Of a stretch of 64,000 nucleotides of DNA, positions 18,682-26,465 are shown one piece after another; positions within the stretch are counted from its first letter, which is position 1; each line of letters opens with the position of its first letter. This DNA comes from 66-474 sp044464225. Lineage in GTDB: Bacteria; Pseudomonadota; Gammaproteobacteria; Xanthomonadales; Rhodanobacteraceae. Made by a program: the position numbers and the translations under genes. The stretch spans positions 62,001-126,000 of the forward strand of contig JBIQLN010000005.1 in the NCBI GenBank assembly GCA_044464225.1, read 5' to 3'. Under the pieces are notes generated by a model, which was not told where the DNA came from, did no database searches, and saw only the letters and a list, made by a program, of their open reading frames with translations.

Positions 18682-18710
18682 TTGTGCGCTCACGAGGCGA
18701 ACGCTAAACT
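18682..18710 (+). promoter_or_regulatory. Candidate sigma-70 promoter of petABC
   Basis: TTGTGC (18682-18687) and TAAACT (18705-18710) are separated by 17 bases, upstream of petA and divergent from the DegS-like gene. The start of transcription would be near 18717, leaving a leader of about 125 bases. Confidence 0.4.
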
Positions 18711-18840
18711 AACACGATTTTGGGGCCCGATGGATGACGGGACTGCGGCCGCGCCGGCCGTTCGTCCGTTCCGTGCGCATCGGACAACACCAACCGCGGC
18801 GTGGCCCAGGGCCGCGCCTGCAAGCAGTGCGGAGAGGCTG

Positions 18841-19437
18841 ATGGCGGACGAAAGCATCAACAAGGGTCGACGCAGGTTCCTCACGGCGTCCACCGCCGTG
18901 ATCGGGGGTGCCGGTTTGGCCATCACGGCGATCCCGTTCGTGGAGACCTGGTTGCCCAGCGCGCGCGCCGAGTCGGCCGGTGCTCCCGTGACCATCGCGA
19001 TCGGCAAGATTGAAAAGGGCCAGATGATTCGCGTGGCCTGGCGCAGCCAGCCGATCTTCGTGGTCAACCGCACCAAGGAGCAGCTGGAATGGCTGCCCAA
19101 GCAGGATCCGCGGCTGCGCGACCCGCAATCGAAGGAATCGGAACAGCCGAAGTACTGCCAGAACGCCACGCGCTCCATCAAGCCCGAATGGATGGTGCTG
19201 ATCGGCATCTGCACGCACCTCGGCTGCGTGCCGGATTTCAAGGGCGAGGTGAAGCCCGAACCGTTCGATCCGAACTGGAAGGGCGGCTTCTATTGCCCCT
19301 GCCACCACTCGCGCTACGACATCGCCGCACGCGTGTACGACGGCGTGCCGGCGCCGCTGAACATGGTGGTACCGCCGTACCACTTCGTCGATGACACCCA
19401 CATCCAGATCGGCGTCGATCCGAAAGGAGCCGCGTAA
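18841..19437 (+). CDS. petA: Ubiquinol-cytochrome c reductase Rieske iron-sulfur subunit
   Basis: A protein of 198 residues. The N-terminus has a Tat motif GRRRFLTAST (9-18) followed by the single membrane helix. The 2Fe-2S ligands are in CTHLGC and CPCHHSRYD, and the disulfide cysteines are in the same boxes. It carries electrons from ubiquinol to cytochrome c1. Its stop TAATG overlaps the petB start by one base. An in-frame upstream extension exists, but the ATG at 18841 preceded by GGAGAGG fits the family. Confidence 0.96.
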   Translation: MADESINKGRRRFLTASTAVIGGAGLAITAIPFVETWLPSARAESAGAPVTIAIGKIEKGQMIRVAWRSQPIFVVNRTKEQLEWLPKQDPRLRDPQSKESEQPKYCQNATRSIKPEWMVLIGICTHLGCVPDFKGEVKPEPFDPNWKGGFYCPCHHSRYDIAARVYDGVPAPLNMVVPPYHFVDDTHIQIGVDPKGAA

Positions 19438-20705
19438 TGGGCGCGTTCACGCAATGGTTCAACGAGCGCACGCCGGGCCTGGGCGCTGTCTACAAGAAGC
19501 ACATGACCGAGTACTACGCGCCGAAGAACTTCAACGTGATGTACTACTTCGGTTCGCTGGCGCTGCTGGTGCTGGTGAACCAGATCGTCACCGGCATCTT
19601 CCTGACGATGTTCTACACGCCGACCGCGGCCGGCGCGTTCGATTCGGTGCAGTACATCATGCGCGACGTGCATTGGGGCTGGCTGGTGCGCTACATGCAC
19701 GTCACCGGCGCCTCGATGTTCTTCATCGTGGTGTACCTGCACATGTTCCGCGGACTGATGTACGGGTCGTACAAGAAGCCGCGCGAGCTGGTGTGGCTGC
19801 TCGGCATGTTGATTTTCCTGGCGCTGATGGCCGAAGCCTTCATGGGCTACGTGCTGCCATGGGGCAACATGTCGTTCTGGGGCGCCAAGGTGATCATCAC
19901 CCTGTTCTCGGCGGTGCCGGTGATCGGCGCGCAGCTGGTGGACTGGATCATGGGCAGCTTCGTGCCGTCCGATCCGACGCTCAACCGCTTCTTCGCGCTG
20001 CACGTGGTCGCGCTGCCGCTGGTGTTGCTGCTGCTGGTGGTGCTGCACCTGGGTGCGCTGCATGAAGTCGGCTCCAACAACCCCGACGGCGTCGAGATCA
20101 AGAAGCACAAGGGCGCCAATGGCCTGCCGCTGGACGGCATTCCCTTCCACCCGTACTACACGGTGAAGGACCTGGTCGGCGTGGGTGTGTTCCTGATCAT
20201 CTGCGCAATCATCATCTTCTTCGAGCCGACCGTGGGCGGGTTCTTCCTCGAACACGACAACTCGATTCCGGCCAACGACCTGGTTACGCCCGCCGCGATC
20301 AAGCCGGTGTGGTACTTCTCGCCGTTCTACGCGATCCTGCGGATGATTCCCAGCAAGGGCTGGGGCGTGATCGCGATGGCGCTGTCGATCATCGTGCTGT
20401 TCCTCGTGCCCTGGCTCGATCGCGGCAAGGTCAAGTCGGTCCGTTTTCGCGGCCTCGGCTACAAGGTGGCCCTGACGATCTTCGCGATCGTGTTCGTCCT
20501 GCTGTGTGCGATCGGCGCGGACCTGACGCCGGGTTGGATCGTGTCCATCTTCGGTCCCGACGCCGACATCACCACGATCGAAAACCTGTTCGGCCGGACC
20601 CTGGTGGTCCTGTACTTCGGGTTCTTCGTATTCCTGTGGGTCTATACGTTCTTCGGATTGGAGAAGACCAAGCCGGTTCCAGAAAGGGTGAGCACGCATG
20701 ACTGA
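19437..20705 (+). CDS. petB: Cytochrome b subunit of the bc1 complex
   Basis: A protein of 422 residues with eight hydrophobic helices. The two haem-ligand histidine pairs are visible in MHVTGASMFFIVVYLH (14 apart) and HVVALPLVLLLLVVLH (15 apart). The Qo-site tetrapeptide reads PVWY (in IKPVWYFSPFYAIL) rather than the PEWY of mitochondrial and many alphaproteobacterial proteins. It forms the quinol oxidation and reduction sites of complex III. It overlaps petA by one base and petC by 8. Confidence 0.97.
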   Translation: MGAFTQWFNERTPGLGAVYKKHMTEYYAPKNFNVMYYFGSLALLVLVNQIVTGIFLTMFYTPTAAGAFDSVQYIMRDVHWGWLVRYMHVTGASMFFIVVYLHMFRGLMYGSYKKPRELVWLLGMLIFLALMAEAFMGYVLPWGNMSFWGAKVIITLFSAVPVIGAQLVDWIMGSFVPSDPTLNRFFALHVVALPLVLLLLVVLHLGALHEVGSNNPDGVEIKKHKGANGLPLDGIPFHPYYTVKDLVGVGVFLIICAIIIFFEPTVGGFFLEHDNSIPANDLVTPAAIKPVWYFSPFYAILRMIPSKGWGVIAMALSIIVLFLVPWLDRGKVKSVRFRGLGYKVALTIFAIVFVLLCAIGADLTPGWIVSIFGPDADITTIENLFGRTLVVLYFGFFVFLWVYTFFGLEKTKPVPERVSTHD

Positions 20706-21465
20706 CAAGACTTTCCGCGCGTCCATGCGCACCCTTTCGGCCCTGCTGATCACGCTTGCCGTGGCCCTGGCGGCCGCGCCCTCCGCGTTGGCGGAAGAGG
20801 GTGGCGGTTACGCCAACGCCAACATCAACGTGCACGACCAGGCGTCGTTGCAGCGTGGCGCACGCCTGTTCATGAACTACTGCGTGGGCTGCCATTCCCT
20901 GAAGTATCTGCGCTATTCGCAGATGGCGGATGGGCTGGGGCTTACCGAGAAGCAGGTGATGGAAAACCTGAATTTCACGGGTGCGAAGTTCGGCGAGCCG
21001 ATCGTGTCGGCGATGCCGGCGGCCGAAGCCGAGAAATGGTTCGGCAAGGTGCCGCCCGACCTGTCGCTGGAAGTCAGCGCCAAGGGCGCGGACTGGGTTT
21101 CGGCCTACCTCAAGGCGTTCTATCTAGATCCGGCCACCAACAGTGGCTGGAACAACACGGTATTCCCGAACGTCGCGATGCCGTTCCCGCTGTGGCAGTT
21201 GCAGGGCGAGCAGGTGGCGGTGATGAATCCGCCCGAGAATGGCCAGCCCGCCACCGTCAAGGAACTGAAGCTCGCCCAGGCCGGCAGCATGACGCCCGCG
21301 CAATACGACCAGGCCGTCCGCGATCTCACCGCGTTCCTGGCCTACGTGTCCTCGCCGGACGAGCTGCCGCGCAGCCGGATCGGTGCCTGGGTGGTGATTT
21401 ATCTGGTACTTTTCACCCTGTTCGCCTTTGTGCTGAAAAAGGAATACTGGAAGGACGTGCATTGA
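20698..21465 (+). CDS. petC: Cytochrome c1 subunit of the bc1 complex
   Basis: A protein of 255 residues with a signal peptide ending near PSALAEE. The haem c motif is CVGCHSLKY (in MNYCVGCHSLKY) and the axial methionine is probably in FPNVAMPFPLW. A C-terminal anchor helix (IGAWVVIYLVLFTLFAFVL) ends KKEYWKDVH. It passes electrons from the Rieske protein to a soluble or membrane cytochrome c. It is the last gene of petABC; a hairpin follows. Confidence 0.97.
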   Translation: MTDKTFRASMRTLSALLITLAVALAAAPSALAEEGGGYANANINVHDQASLQRGARLFMNYCVGCHSLKYLRYSQMADGLGLTEKQVMENLNFTGAKFGEPIVSAMPAAEAEKWFGKVPPDLSLEVSAKGADWVSAYLKAFYLDPATNSGWNNTVFPNVAMPFPLWQLQGEQVAVMNPPENGQPATVKELKLAQAGSMTPAQYDQAVRDLTAFLAYVSSPDELPRSRIGAWVVIYLVLFTLFAFVLKKEYWKDVH

Positions 21466-21522
21466 CCGGCGGTGGCTTCGCCCGTCCAATGCCCACACCC
21501 GGGACTGTCGCGTCACCGGACC

Positions 21523-21544
21523 TAGGGCCTGCAAACAGGCCCTA
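21523..21544 (+). terminator. Hairpin after petC, before sspA
   Basis: TAGGGCCTG and CAGGCCCTA form a perfect 9-bp stem with a CAAA loop, 58 bases after the petC stop. No T-run follows, so termination may be partial or the hairpin may only protect the mRNA end. Confidence 0.5.
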
Positions 21545-21566
21545 ATCGCCCAAAGGGGACACTGGC

Positions 21567-22193
21567 ATGATCCAAACCGCACATACCCGCACCGTGCTGA
21601 CACTGTTCACCGCGCCCGACGACGTGCAGTCGCATCGGGTGCGGCTGGTGTTGGCCGCCAAGGGCGTGGTCTACGACCGCGTGGAAGTGCCCCCCGGCAA
21701 ACCCCACGAGGAACTGCTTTCGATCAATCCCTACGGCGACACCCCGACCCTGCAGGACCGCGACATGGTCCTGTACGAACCGGACGTCGTTTGCGAGTAC
21801 ATCGACGAGCGTTATCCGCATCCGCCGCTGATGCCGGTCGATCCGCTTTCGCGGGCGCGCCTGCGGTTGGCCTGCGTGCGGATCGAACGCGACTGGGTGC
21901 CGGAAGTGGCGAACATCCGGGCCGGCGGACGCGGTGCCGAGGCTGCACGCAAGCGGCTGTGCGACCACCTGATGGCGGCACTGCCGCTGTTCAAGGCGGC
22001 GAAGTTTTTCCTGAACCCGGAAATCAGCCTCGCCGATTGCCTGGTCGCACCGGTGGTGTGGCGCCTGCCGTCGCTCGGTGTGTCGCTGCCCAAGGAAGCC
22101 AAGCCCATCGTCGATTACGGCGAGCGGTTGTTCCGCAGCCAGGGCTTCGCGCGCAGCCTCACCCCCGAAGAGCGCATGCTGGGCGAGTTGTGA
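21567..22193 (+). CDS. sspA: Stringent starvation protein A
   Basis: A protein of 208 residues with a glutathione-S-transferase fold: the N-terminal thioredoxin-like part (LTLFTAPDDVQSHRVRLVLA) and a helical C-terminal part (ISLADCLVAPVVWRL). SspA binds RNA polymerase and modulates transcription in starvation; it lacks the GST catalytic residue. Its place after petABC and before sspB matches beta- and gammaproteobacterial order. A GGGGAC motif precedes the ATG. Confidence 0.93.
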   Translation: MIQTAHTRTVLTLFTAPDDVQSHRVRLVLAAKGVVYDRVEVPPGKPHEELLSINPYGDTPTLQDRDMVLYEPDVVCEYIDERYPHPPLMPVDPLSRARLRLACVRIERDWVPEVANIRAGGRGAEAARKRLCDHLMAALPLFKAAKFFLNPEISLADCLVAPVVWRLPSLGVSLPKEAKPIVDYGERLFRSQGFARSLTPEERMLGEL

Positions 22194-22210
22194 CAGAGCA
22201 AACCCCCACC

Positions 22211-22711
22211 ATGACGTCCAACCGTCCGTACCTGTTGCGGGCGGTGCACGAATGGATTTGCGACAACGGCCTCACTCCGTACATCGTGGTCGATGCCGCG
22301 AAGCCGGGCGTGCAGGTGCCGCCGCAGGCGATCAGCGACGGCCGGGTCGTGCTGAACCTCGCGCCACGCGCGATTGCGCGGCTGGATATCGGCAACGATG
22401 CGATCACCTTCATGGCGCGCTTCGGTGGCGTCAGCCATGCGGTCAGCGTGCCGGTCGCCGCCGTGCAGGCGATCTATGCGCGCGAAAACGGCCAGGGCAT
22501 GCTGCTGGCCGATGATGCCGCGGGCACGGCTTCGCCCGAAGCATCCCCGGACGCATCGCCCGCCAGACCCGCCACGCCTGCCTTGCAGGCGGTGCCGACC
22601 TCCGCGCAGGACGCCTCCCTGTCCGACGGCGAAGGCGAAAAAAGCGATGAGGGCAGCGAACCCGACAAGCCGCGGCCCAAGGGCAAGCCAAGCCTGCACG
22701 TCGTGAAATGA
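22211..22711 (+). CDS. sspB: SspB, ClpXP specificity-enhancing adaptor
   Basis: A protein of 166 residues from the ATG at 22211. The folded domain (about 1-100: RPYLLRAVHEWICDNGLTPYIVVDA ... LNLAPRAI ... ITFMARFGGV) binds ssrA tags. A long acidic/Pro linker ends in KGKPSLHVVK, the ClpX-binding C-terminal motif. It delivers stalled-ribosome products to ClpXP. An in-frame GTG at 22190 overlaps the sspA stop and would add seven residues; it is a reasonable alternative. Confidence 0.93.
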   Translation: MTSNRPYLLRAVHEWICDNGLTPYIVVDAAKPGVQVPPQAISDGRVVLNLAPRAIARLDIGNDAITFMARFGGVSHAVSVPVAAVQAIYARENGQGMLLADDAAGTASPEASPDASPARPATPALQAVPTSAQDASLSDGEGEKSDEGSEPDKPRPKGKPSLHVVK

Positions 22712-22734
22712 CGCATGCCGGGGCGCGACGCGCA

Positions 22735-22860
22735 CGGCCAGGCCCCTGCCGTTGAGCATACCCCGGCGAATGCCGGGACCAATGTTTCCGTTCCCGGGTC
22801 CAAATGCGCCGGTTGGGCCGGCGTCGGCTTTCATGGCGGGAGTCCAGCGATTCCCGATCG
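22735..22860. repeat. Degenerate dispersed-repeat-like spacer
   Basis: Between the convergent sspB and DUF3301 genes the spacer is built of short C/G-rich palindromes (CCCCGGCGAATGCCGGG; CCGGTTGGGCCGG). On the minus strand it would encode the PAFAG-type peptide typical of common proteobacterial intergenic repeats. No gene is supported. Confidence 0.35.
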
Positions 22861-22870
22861 GCAGGTGGCG

Positions 22871-23335
22871 TCAGTGCAACGTTCTTCGTGCACGCGCGAT
22901 CGGCACGGCCTTGTTGCCGGCGCCCGGTGCAATCTGCATCGGCGGGCGGGCGCGCAGCGCGGCGACCGCAGACGCGCCGGCATCGCGGTCCTGGCCCGCG
23001 GGCATGCTTTCCGCGAGGATGCGATCACCCAGCAGTCGGATGCTGGCGGGCTGGCGATCATCGCCACCGCGGCTCGTCTCGAATCGGTATTCGCGCATCA
23101 CATGCAGCGCGCCGCGCCGCCAAACCACCTGCAGGCGATGCAACGCCACGCTGTCGTCGAGCAATTGCACGCCGTGCCGTTCGCACAGGTTTCGTGCATG
23201 CCTCGTCGCGCGTTCGCGCAGCCGCAGCACGTGGTACCACGAACCGATCAGCACCATGAATGCCAGCAGCGGCAGCCAGACTTCCAGCACGTCACGATCC
23301 TCGCTCACGCGTCCGGGCGCGTTCGCACCCATCAT
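22871..23335 (-). CDS. DUF3301 family membrane-anchored protein
   Basis: A protein of 154 residues. One hydrophobic segment near the N-terminus (LEVWLPLLAFMVLIGSWYHV) is followed by RERATRHARNLCERHGVQLLDDSVAL, a pattern matching the DUF3301 family of gammaproteobacteria. The last 60 residues look disordered and Ala/Arg-rich. Function unknown. Two adjacent ATG codons occur at the start; a GTG eight codons in is also possible. Confidence 0.7.
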   Translation of the reverse strand: MMGANAPGRVSEDRDVLEVWLPLLAFMVLIGSWYHVLRLRERATRHARNLCERHGVQLLDDSVALHRLQVVWRRGALHVMREYRFETSRGGDDRQPASIRLLGDRILAESMPAGQDRDAGASAVAALRARPPMQIAPGAGNKAVPIARARRTLH

Positions 23336-23386
23336 GCCTGCATCGGCATGCTAAAGACAGATCAGGGATATGGGGGCTGGCGGGCC

Positions 23387-23851
23387 TTATTTCACGCGTT
23401 CGACGCGCACGCTCTGGTTGCAGCCCTGCACGTACATCAGCCAGCTGCCGAGGATCATCGGCTTGATGGTGACTTCGGGGCTGTCGACGTCGGGACACGA
23501 GTACGCCCCGGACTCGGCCTGCTTCCAGACCTGGCCGTTGTCGAGCGTGAAAGTGGTATGGCCGCTCCAGCCGTTGAAGTGTCCGACCAGGTGCGTGTTG
23601 AACTTGTCACGCGGCTGGTTGTCCGGATAGAACACCGGTTGGCCGCTGGCCGAGACCATCTTGGTCTGCTCGTGCGTGCGCAGCCAGTTGTCGAGGTTCT
23701 GAAGTTCCTGCGGCGTGAGCTTGTCGAGGCCCGCAGCCTTGAAGTCGGCCGCGGACATGCGCTCCTCCAGCGAAGAAAACTGTTGCGCCATGACGGGCAG
23801 GGCGGTGATCAGCAGGGCCAGGGCGGCCGGCAACATCAGTCGGGTGCGCAT
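23387..23851 (-). CDS. Conserved secreted protein of unknown function
   Basis: A protein of 154 residues with a clear signal peptide (MRTRLMLPAALALLITALPVMAQ). The mature part contains LTPQELQNLDNWLRTH and HFNGWSGHTTFTLDNGQVWKQ, with two cysteines (YSCPD, QGCNQ) that may form a disulfide. I recognise this layout from other xanthomonads but know no function. It is divergent from relA, with about 110 bases between the starts. Confidence 0.75.
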   Translation of the reverse strand: MRTRLMLPAALALLITALPVMAQQFSSLEERMSAADFKAAGLDKLTPQELQNLDNWLRTHEQTKMVSASGQPVFYPDNQPRDKFNTHLVGHFNGWSGHTTFTLDNGQVWKQAESGAYSCPDVDSPEVTIKPMILGSWLMYVQGCNQSVRVERVK

Positions 23852-23960
23852 GGGCGGCGATAATAGCAGTGCCCCATCCGAGCCGCACGGGGTTCATGGA
23901 GAGTCCCGTTCAATACATGGATATCTTTCGGCGGCCTTTCGGGGCGCGGTCGTTTCGCTC

Positions 23961-26057
23961 ATGGATCCATCGTCGACGAACATCGATTCCGGGCCCGAGG
24001 CCCCCGTCGCCATCTTGTCCGCGGACGAGCGCGCGCTGTGGGGGGACGTCGATGCACTGCTGCGGGACATCGGCTGTGACGCGGAAACCCGCGCGGCGGC
24101 GGGATGGTACGCGGTGGCCGGGGCGAGTCCGCAGGCGTGGCATGCCCAACGCGGGTGCGCACCGGAATCGTTGCGCCGGCTGGTCGAAGGGCAGCAGCAG
24201 GCCGAACGCGTGTGGGCGTTGCATGCATCCCGTGACGTGGCCGGCGGCAGCGAAGGGCTGCGCCGGCTGCTGCTGGCGATCATCCGCGATCTTCGCGTCG
24301 TGTACCTGTTGCTGGCGTGGCAGTTGGCGCAGTTGCGCGCCGCGGCTTCGCGACCCGAAGCCGAACGTCGGGAACTGGCGCAACTGACGCGCGATATCCA
24401 CGCGCCGCTCGCCAACCGGCTCGGTATCGGCCAATGGAAATGGGAACTGGAAGACCTGGCGTTCCGCTATTTGCAGCCCGACACGTATCGCCGCATAGCC
24501 GAGCTGCTGGACGAGCGCCGCGTCGATCGCGAGGCGTGGATCGCGCGGTGCGTCGAGACGTTGCGCGAGGCATTGCGTGCCCAGGGCATCGAAGCCGTGG
24601 TCAACGGGCGCGCCAAGCACATCTATTCCATCTGGCGGAAGATGCAGCGCAAGCGCGTCGGGTTCGGCGAGTTGTACGACATCCGCGCATTGCGGGTGCT
24701 TACCCGCAGCGTGGCCGACTGCTACGCGGTGCTCGGCGTGGTGCACGCGTTGTGGCCGATCATCCCGCAGGAATTCGACGACTACATCGCGCGGCCCAAG
24801 GGCAACAACTACCGTTCGCTGCACACTGCCGTGATCGGGCCGGAAGGCAAGACGCTGGAAGTGCAGATCCGCACCGAGGAAATGCACCGCGGCGCCGAAC
24901 TCGGCGTGGCTGCGCACTGGCGGTACAAGGAGGGCGGTGGCGGCGATGCCGCGTACCAGGCGCGTGTTGCATGGATGCGCAAGCTGCTCGAAACCCGGGG
25001 CGAGGGTGAGGACGAAGCGGCGCTGGCGGCCGAACTGCGTGCGGAACTGGCCGAGGATCGCGTCTACCTCCTGACGCCCAAGGGCGAGGTGATCGACCTG
25101 CCCACCGGCGCGACGGTACTCGATTTTGCCTACCACGTGCACACGATGGTCGGGCACCGCTGCCGCGGCGCCAAGGTCAATGGCCGCATCGTGCCGCTGA
25201 CGTACCAGCCCGCCAGCGGTGACCGCATAGAAATCCTCACCGCCCGCGATCCCGCACCCAGCCGCGACTGGATGTCGCCGCAGCTGGGTTATCTCGCCAC
25301 TGCAAGCGCGCGCGGCAAGCTGCGCGCGTGGTTCCGCCGGGAGGATCTCGCGGCCAACGTCACCGCCGGCAAGCTGCTGCTGGAACGGGAAGTGCGTCGC
25401 CTCGGCATTCACGAGGACGTGCTGGAAACCCTGCCGGCCAGGCTGGGGCGCAAGAGCCGGGACGATCTGCTGATGGCACTCGCACTGGGTGAAATCGGCG
25501 TCGCGCAACTGACCCGTGCGATGCTGGAAACGCAACCGGCCCCGCAACCGCCACCCGCAAAACCCCCGCGGCGCATCCCGGCGGGTGCCGGTTCCGGAAA
25601 GGCCGGCGCGGTGACCGTGGAAGGCGTAGGCAATTTGTTGACGACGCTCGCGCGCTGCTGCCGCCCGCTACCGGGCGACGAGGTCATCGGCTACGTCACC
25701 CGCGGACGCGGTGTCACCGTGCATCGCGCCGACTGCGCCGCACTGGCGCGACTGCGCGCGCGCGACCCCGCACGGGTGATCGAGGTCCGCTGGCACAGCG
25801 CGCCCGACCGCGCCTATGAAGTCGACATCGCCGTGATCGGCTACGACCGCCGCGACCTCCAGCGGGACGTCACCAACGTGGTGGCCAACAGCGGCGCGCG
25901 CATCGTGGCCTCGGACAGCCGCAGCAATGGCGATCTCGGCGAGCTGGCGATGCATTTCACGTTGCGCGTGCGCGACTACGGTGAATTGTCGTCGTTGCTG
26001 GCCCGCCTTGCGGCGCTGCCCAACATCACCGACGTACGCCGGCTGGCCGCTGGCTGA
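23961..26057 (+). CDS. relA: RelA, GTP pyrophosphokinase (monofunctional (p)ppGpp synthetase)
   Basis: A protein of 698 residues. The N-terminal HD-like region lacks the HDxxED hydrolase signature, as in RelA rather than SpoT. The synthetase domain has GRAKHIYSIWRKMQRK and EFDDYIARPKGNNYRSLHTAV. TGS (VYLLTPKGEVIDLPTGATVLDFAY), a zinc-finger-like CCRPLPGDEV ... HRADC region and a C-terminal ACT domain follow. It makes the alarmone when ribosomes stall on uncharged tRNA. The start is set at the ATG at 23961; the frame is open upstream for 82 codons but lacks family resemblance. Confidence 0.95.
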   Translation: MDPSSTNIDSGPEAPVAILSADERALWGDVDALLRDIGCDAETRAAAGWYAVAGASPQAWHAQRGCAPESLRRLVEGQQQAERVWALHASRDVAGGSEGLRRLLLAIIRDLRVVYLLLAWQLAQLRAAASRPEAERRELAQLTRDIHAPLANRLGIGQWKWELEDLAFRYLQPDTYRRIAELLDERRVDREAWIARCVETLREALRAQGIEAVVNGRAKHIYSIWRKMQRKRVGFGELYDIRALRVLTRSVADCYAVLGVVHALWPIIPQEFDDYIARPKGNNYRSLHTAVIGPEGKTLEVQIRTEEMHRGAELGVAAHWRYKEGGGGDAAYQARVAWMRKLLETRGEGEDEAALAAELRAELAEDRVYLLTPKGEVIDLPTGATVLDFAYHVHTMVGHRCRGAKVNGRIVPLTYQPASGDRIEILTARDPAPSRDWMSPQLGYLATASARGKLRAWFRREDLAANVTAGKLLLEREVRRLGIHEDVLETLPARLGRKSRDDLLMALALGEIGVAQLTRAMLETQPAPQPPPAKPPRRIPAGAGSGKAGAVTVEGVGNLLTTLARCCRPLPGDEVIGYVTRGRGVTVHRADCAALARLRARDPARVIEVRWHSAPDRAYEVDIAVIGYDRRDLQRDVTNVVANSGARIVASDSRSNGDLGELAMHFTLRVRDYGELSSLLARLAALPNITDVRRLAAG

Positions 26058-26236
26058 ACGCTGCGGCATGGGCGGCAGGAGTGCCGGTGGTCCAATGCTA
26101 AGATGCGTCGTGCCGCGGCTCGAACAGGTGGAACCGGTGCAGGTCGCCGCGGTCTCACGGATACGAATGGGTACGCCGGACTGGGCTTCGGCGACGAGAC
26201 CCGCCGGCGCTCTGCCAAATGATCGTGCAACCGACC

Positions 26237-26253
26237 ATTGCCCGCAGGGCAAT
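26237..26253 (+). other. Short perfect hairpin in the relA-TPR spacer
   Basis: ATTGCCC and GGGCAAT are separated by GCA, directly upstream of GAGGAAGAG and the ATG at 26273. A second 7-bp stem, TGCTCGG (26361-26367) with CCGAGCA (26388-26394), lies inside the small ORF that follows. Confidence 0.5.
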
Positions 26254-26272
26254 CGGGGGGCGAGGAAGAGAC

Positions 26273-26464
26273 ATGTCGGTACACACGCGATTGATGGCGC
26301 GGTCCTGCGGGCAAACGGGCCGAACCGGCGTGCTGCTCCGCGGCGGCCGCCACCCGTCGGTGCTCGGCCTTGGCCATGGAAACACACCCGAGCAGGGGCA
26401 TGCCTCGCCCGCCACCGCGACGAAAACAAGCCAGCCGGTTTGGCGATGCGCCAGCAGGCCTTAG
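26273..26464 (+). CDS. Possible 63-codon leader ORF upstream of the TPR gene
   Basis: The ATG at 26273 has GAGGAAGAG about 5 bases upstream. The ORF encodes a basic Gly/Arg/Pro-rich peptide (SVHTRLMARSCGQTGRTG...), and its TAG ends one base before the ATG of the downstream TPR gene, which has no SD of its own. This suggests either a translationally coupled leader peptide or a structured RNA that only resembles a gene. It has no recognised domain. Confidence 0.4.
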   Translation: MSVHTRLMARSCGQTGRTGVLLRGGRHPSVLGLGHGNTPEQGHASPATATKTSQPVWRCASRP

Positions 26465-26465
26465 G

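Noticed and set aside
26219..26464. 6S RNA or cyclic-di-GMP riboswitch before the TPR gene
   Set aside because: Some local pieces (GCTCCGCGG, TGCTCGG) recall 6S RNA, but I could not build the long rod with a central bubble, and the GEMM consensus is absent.
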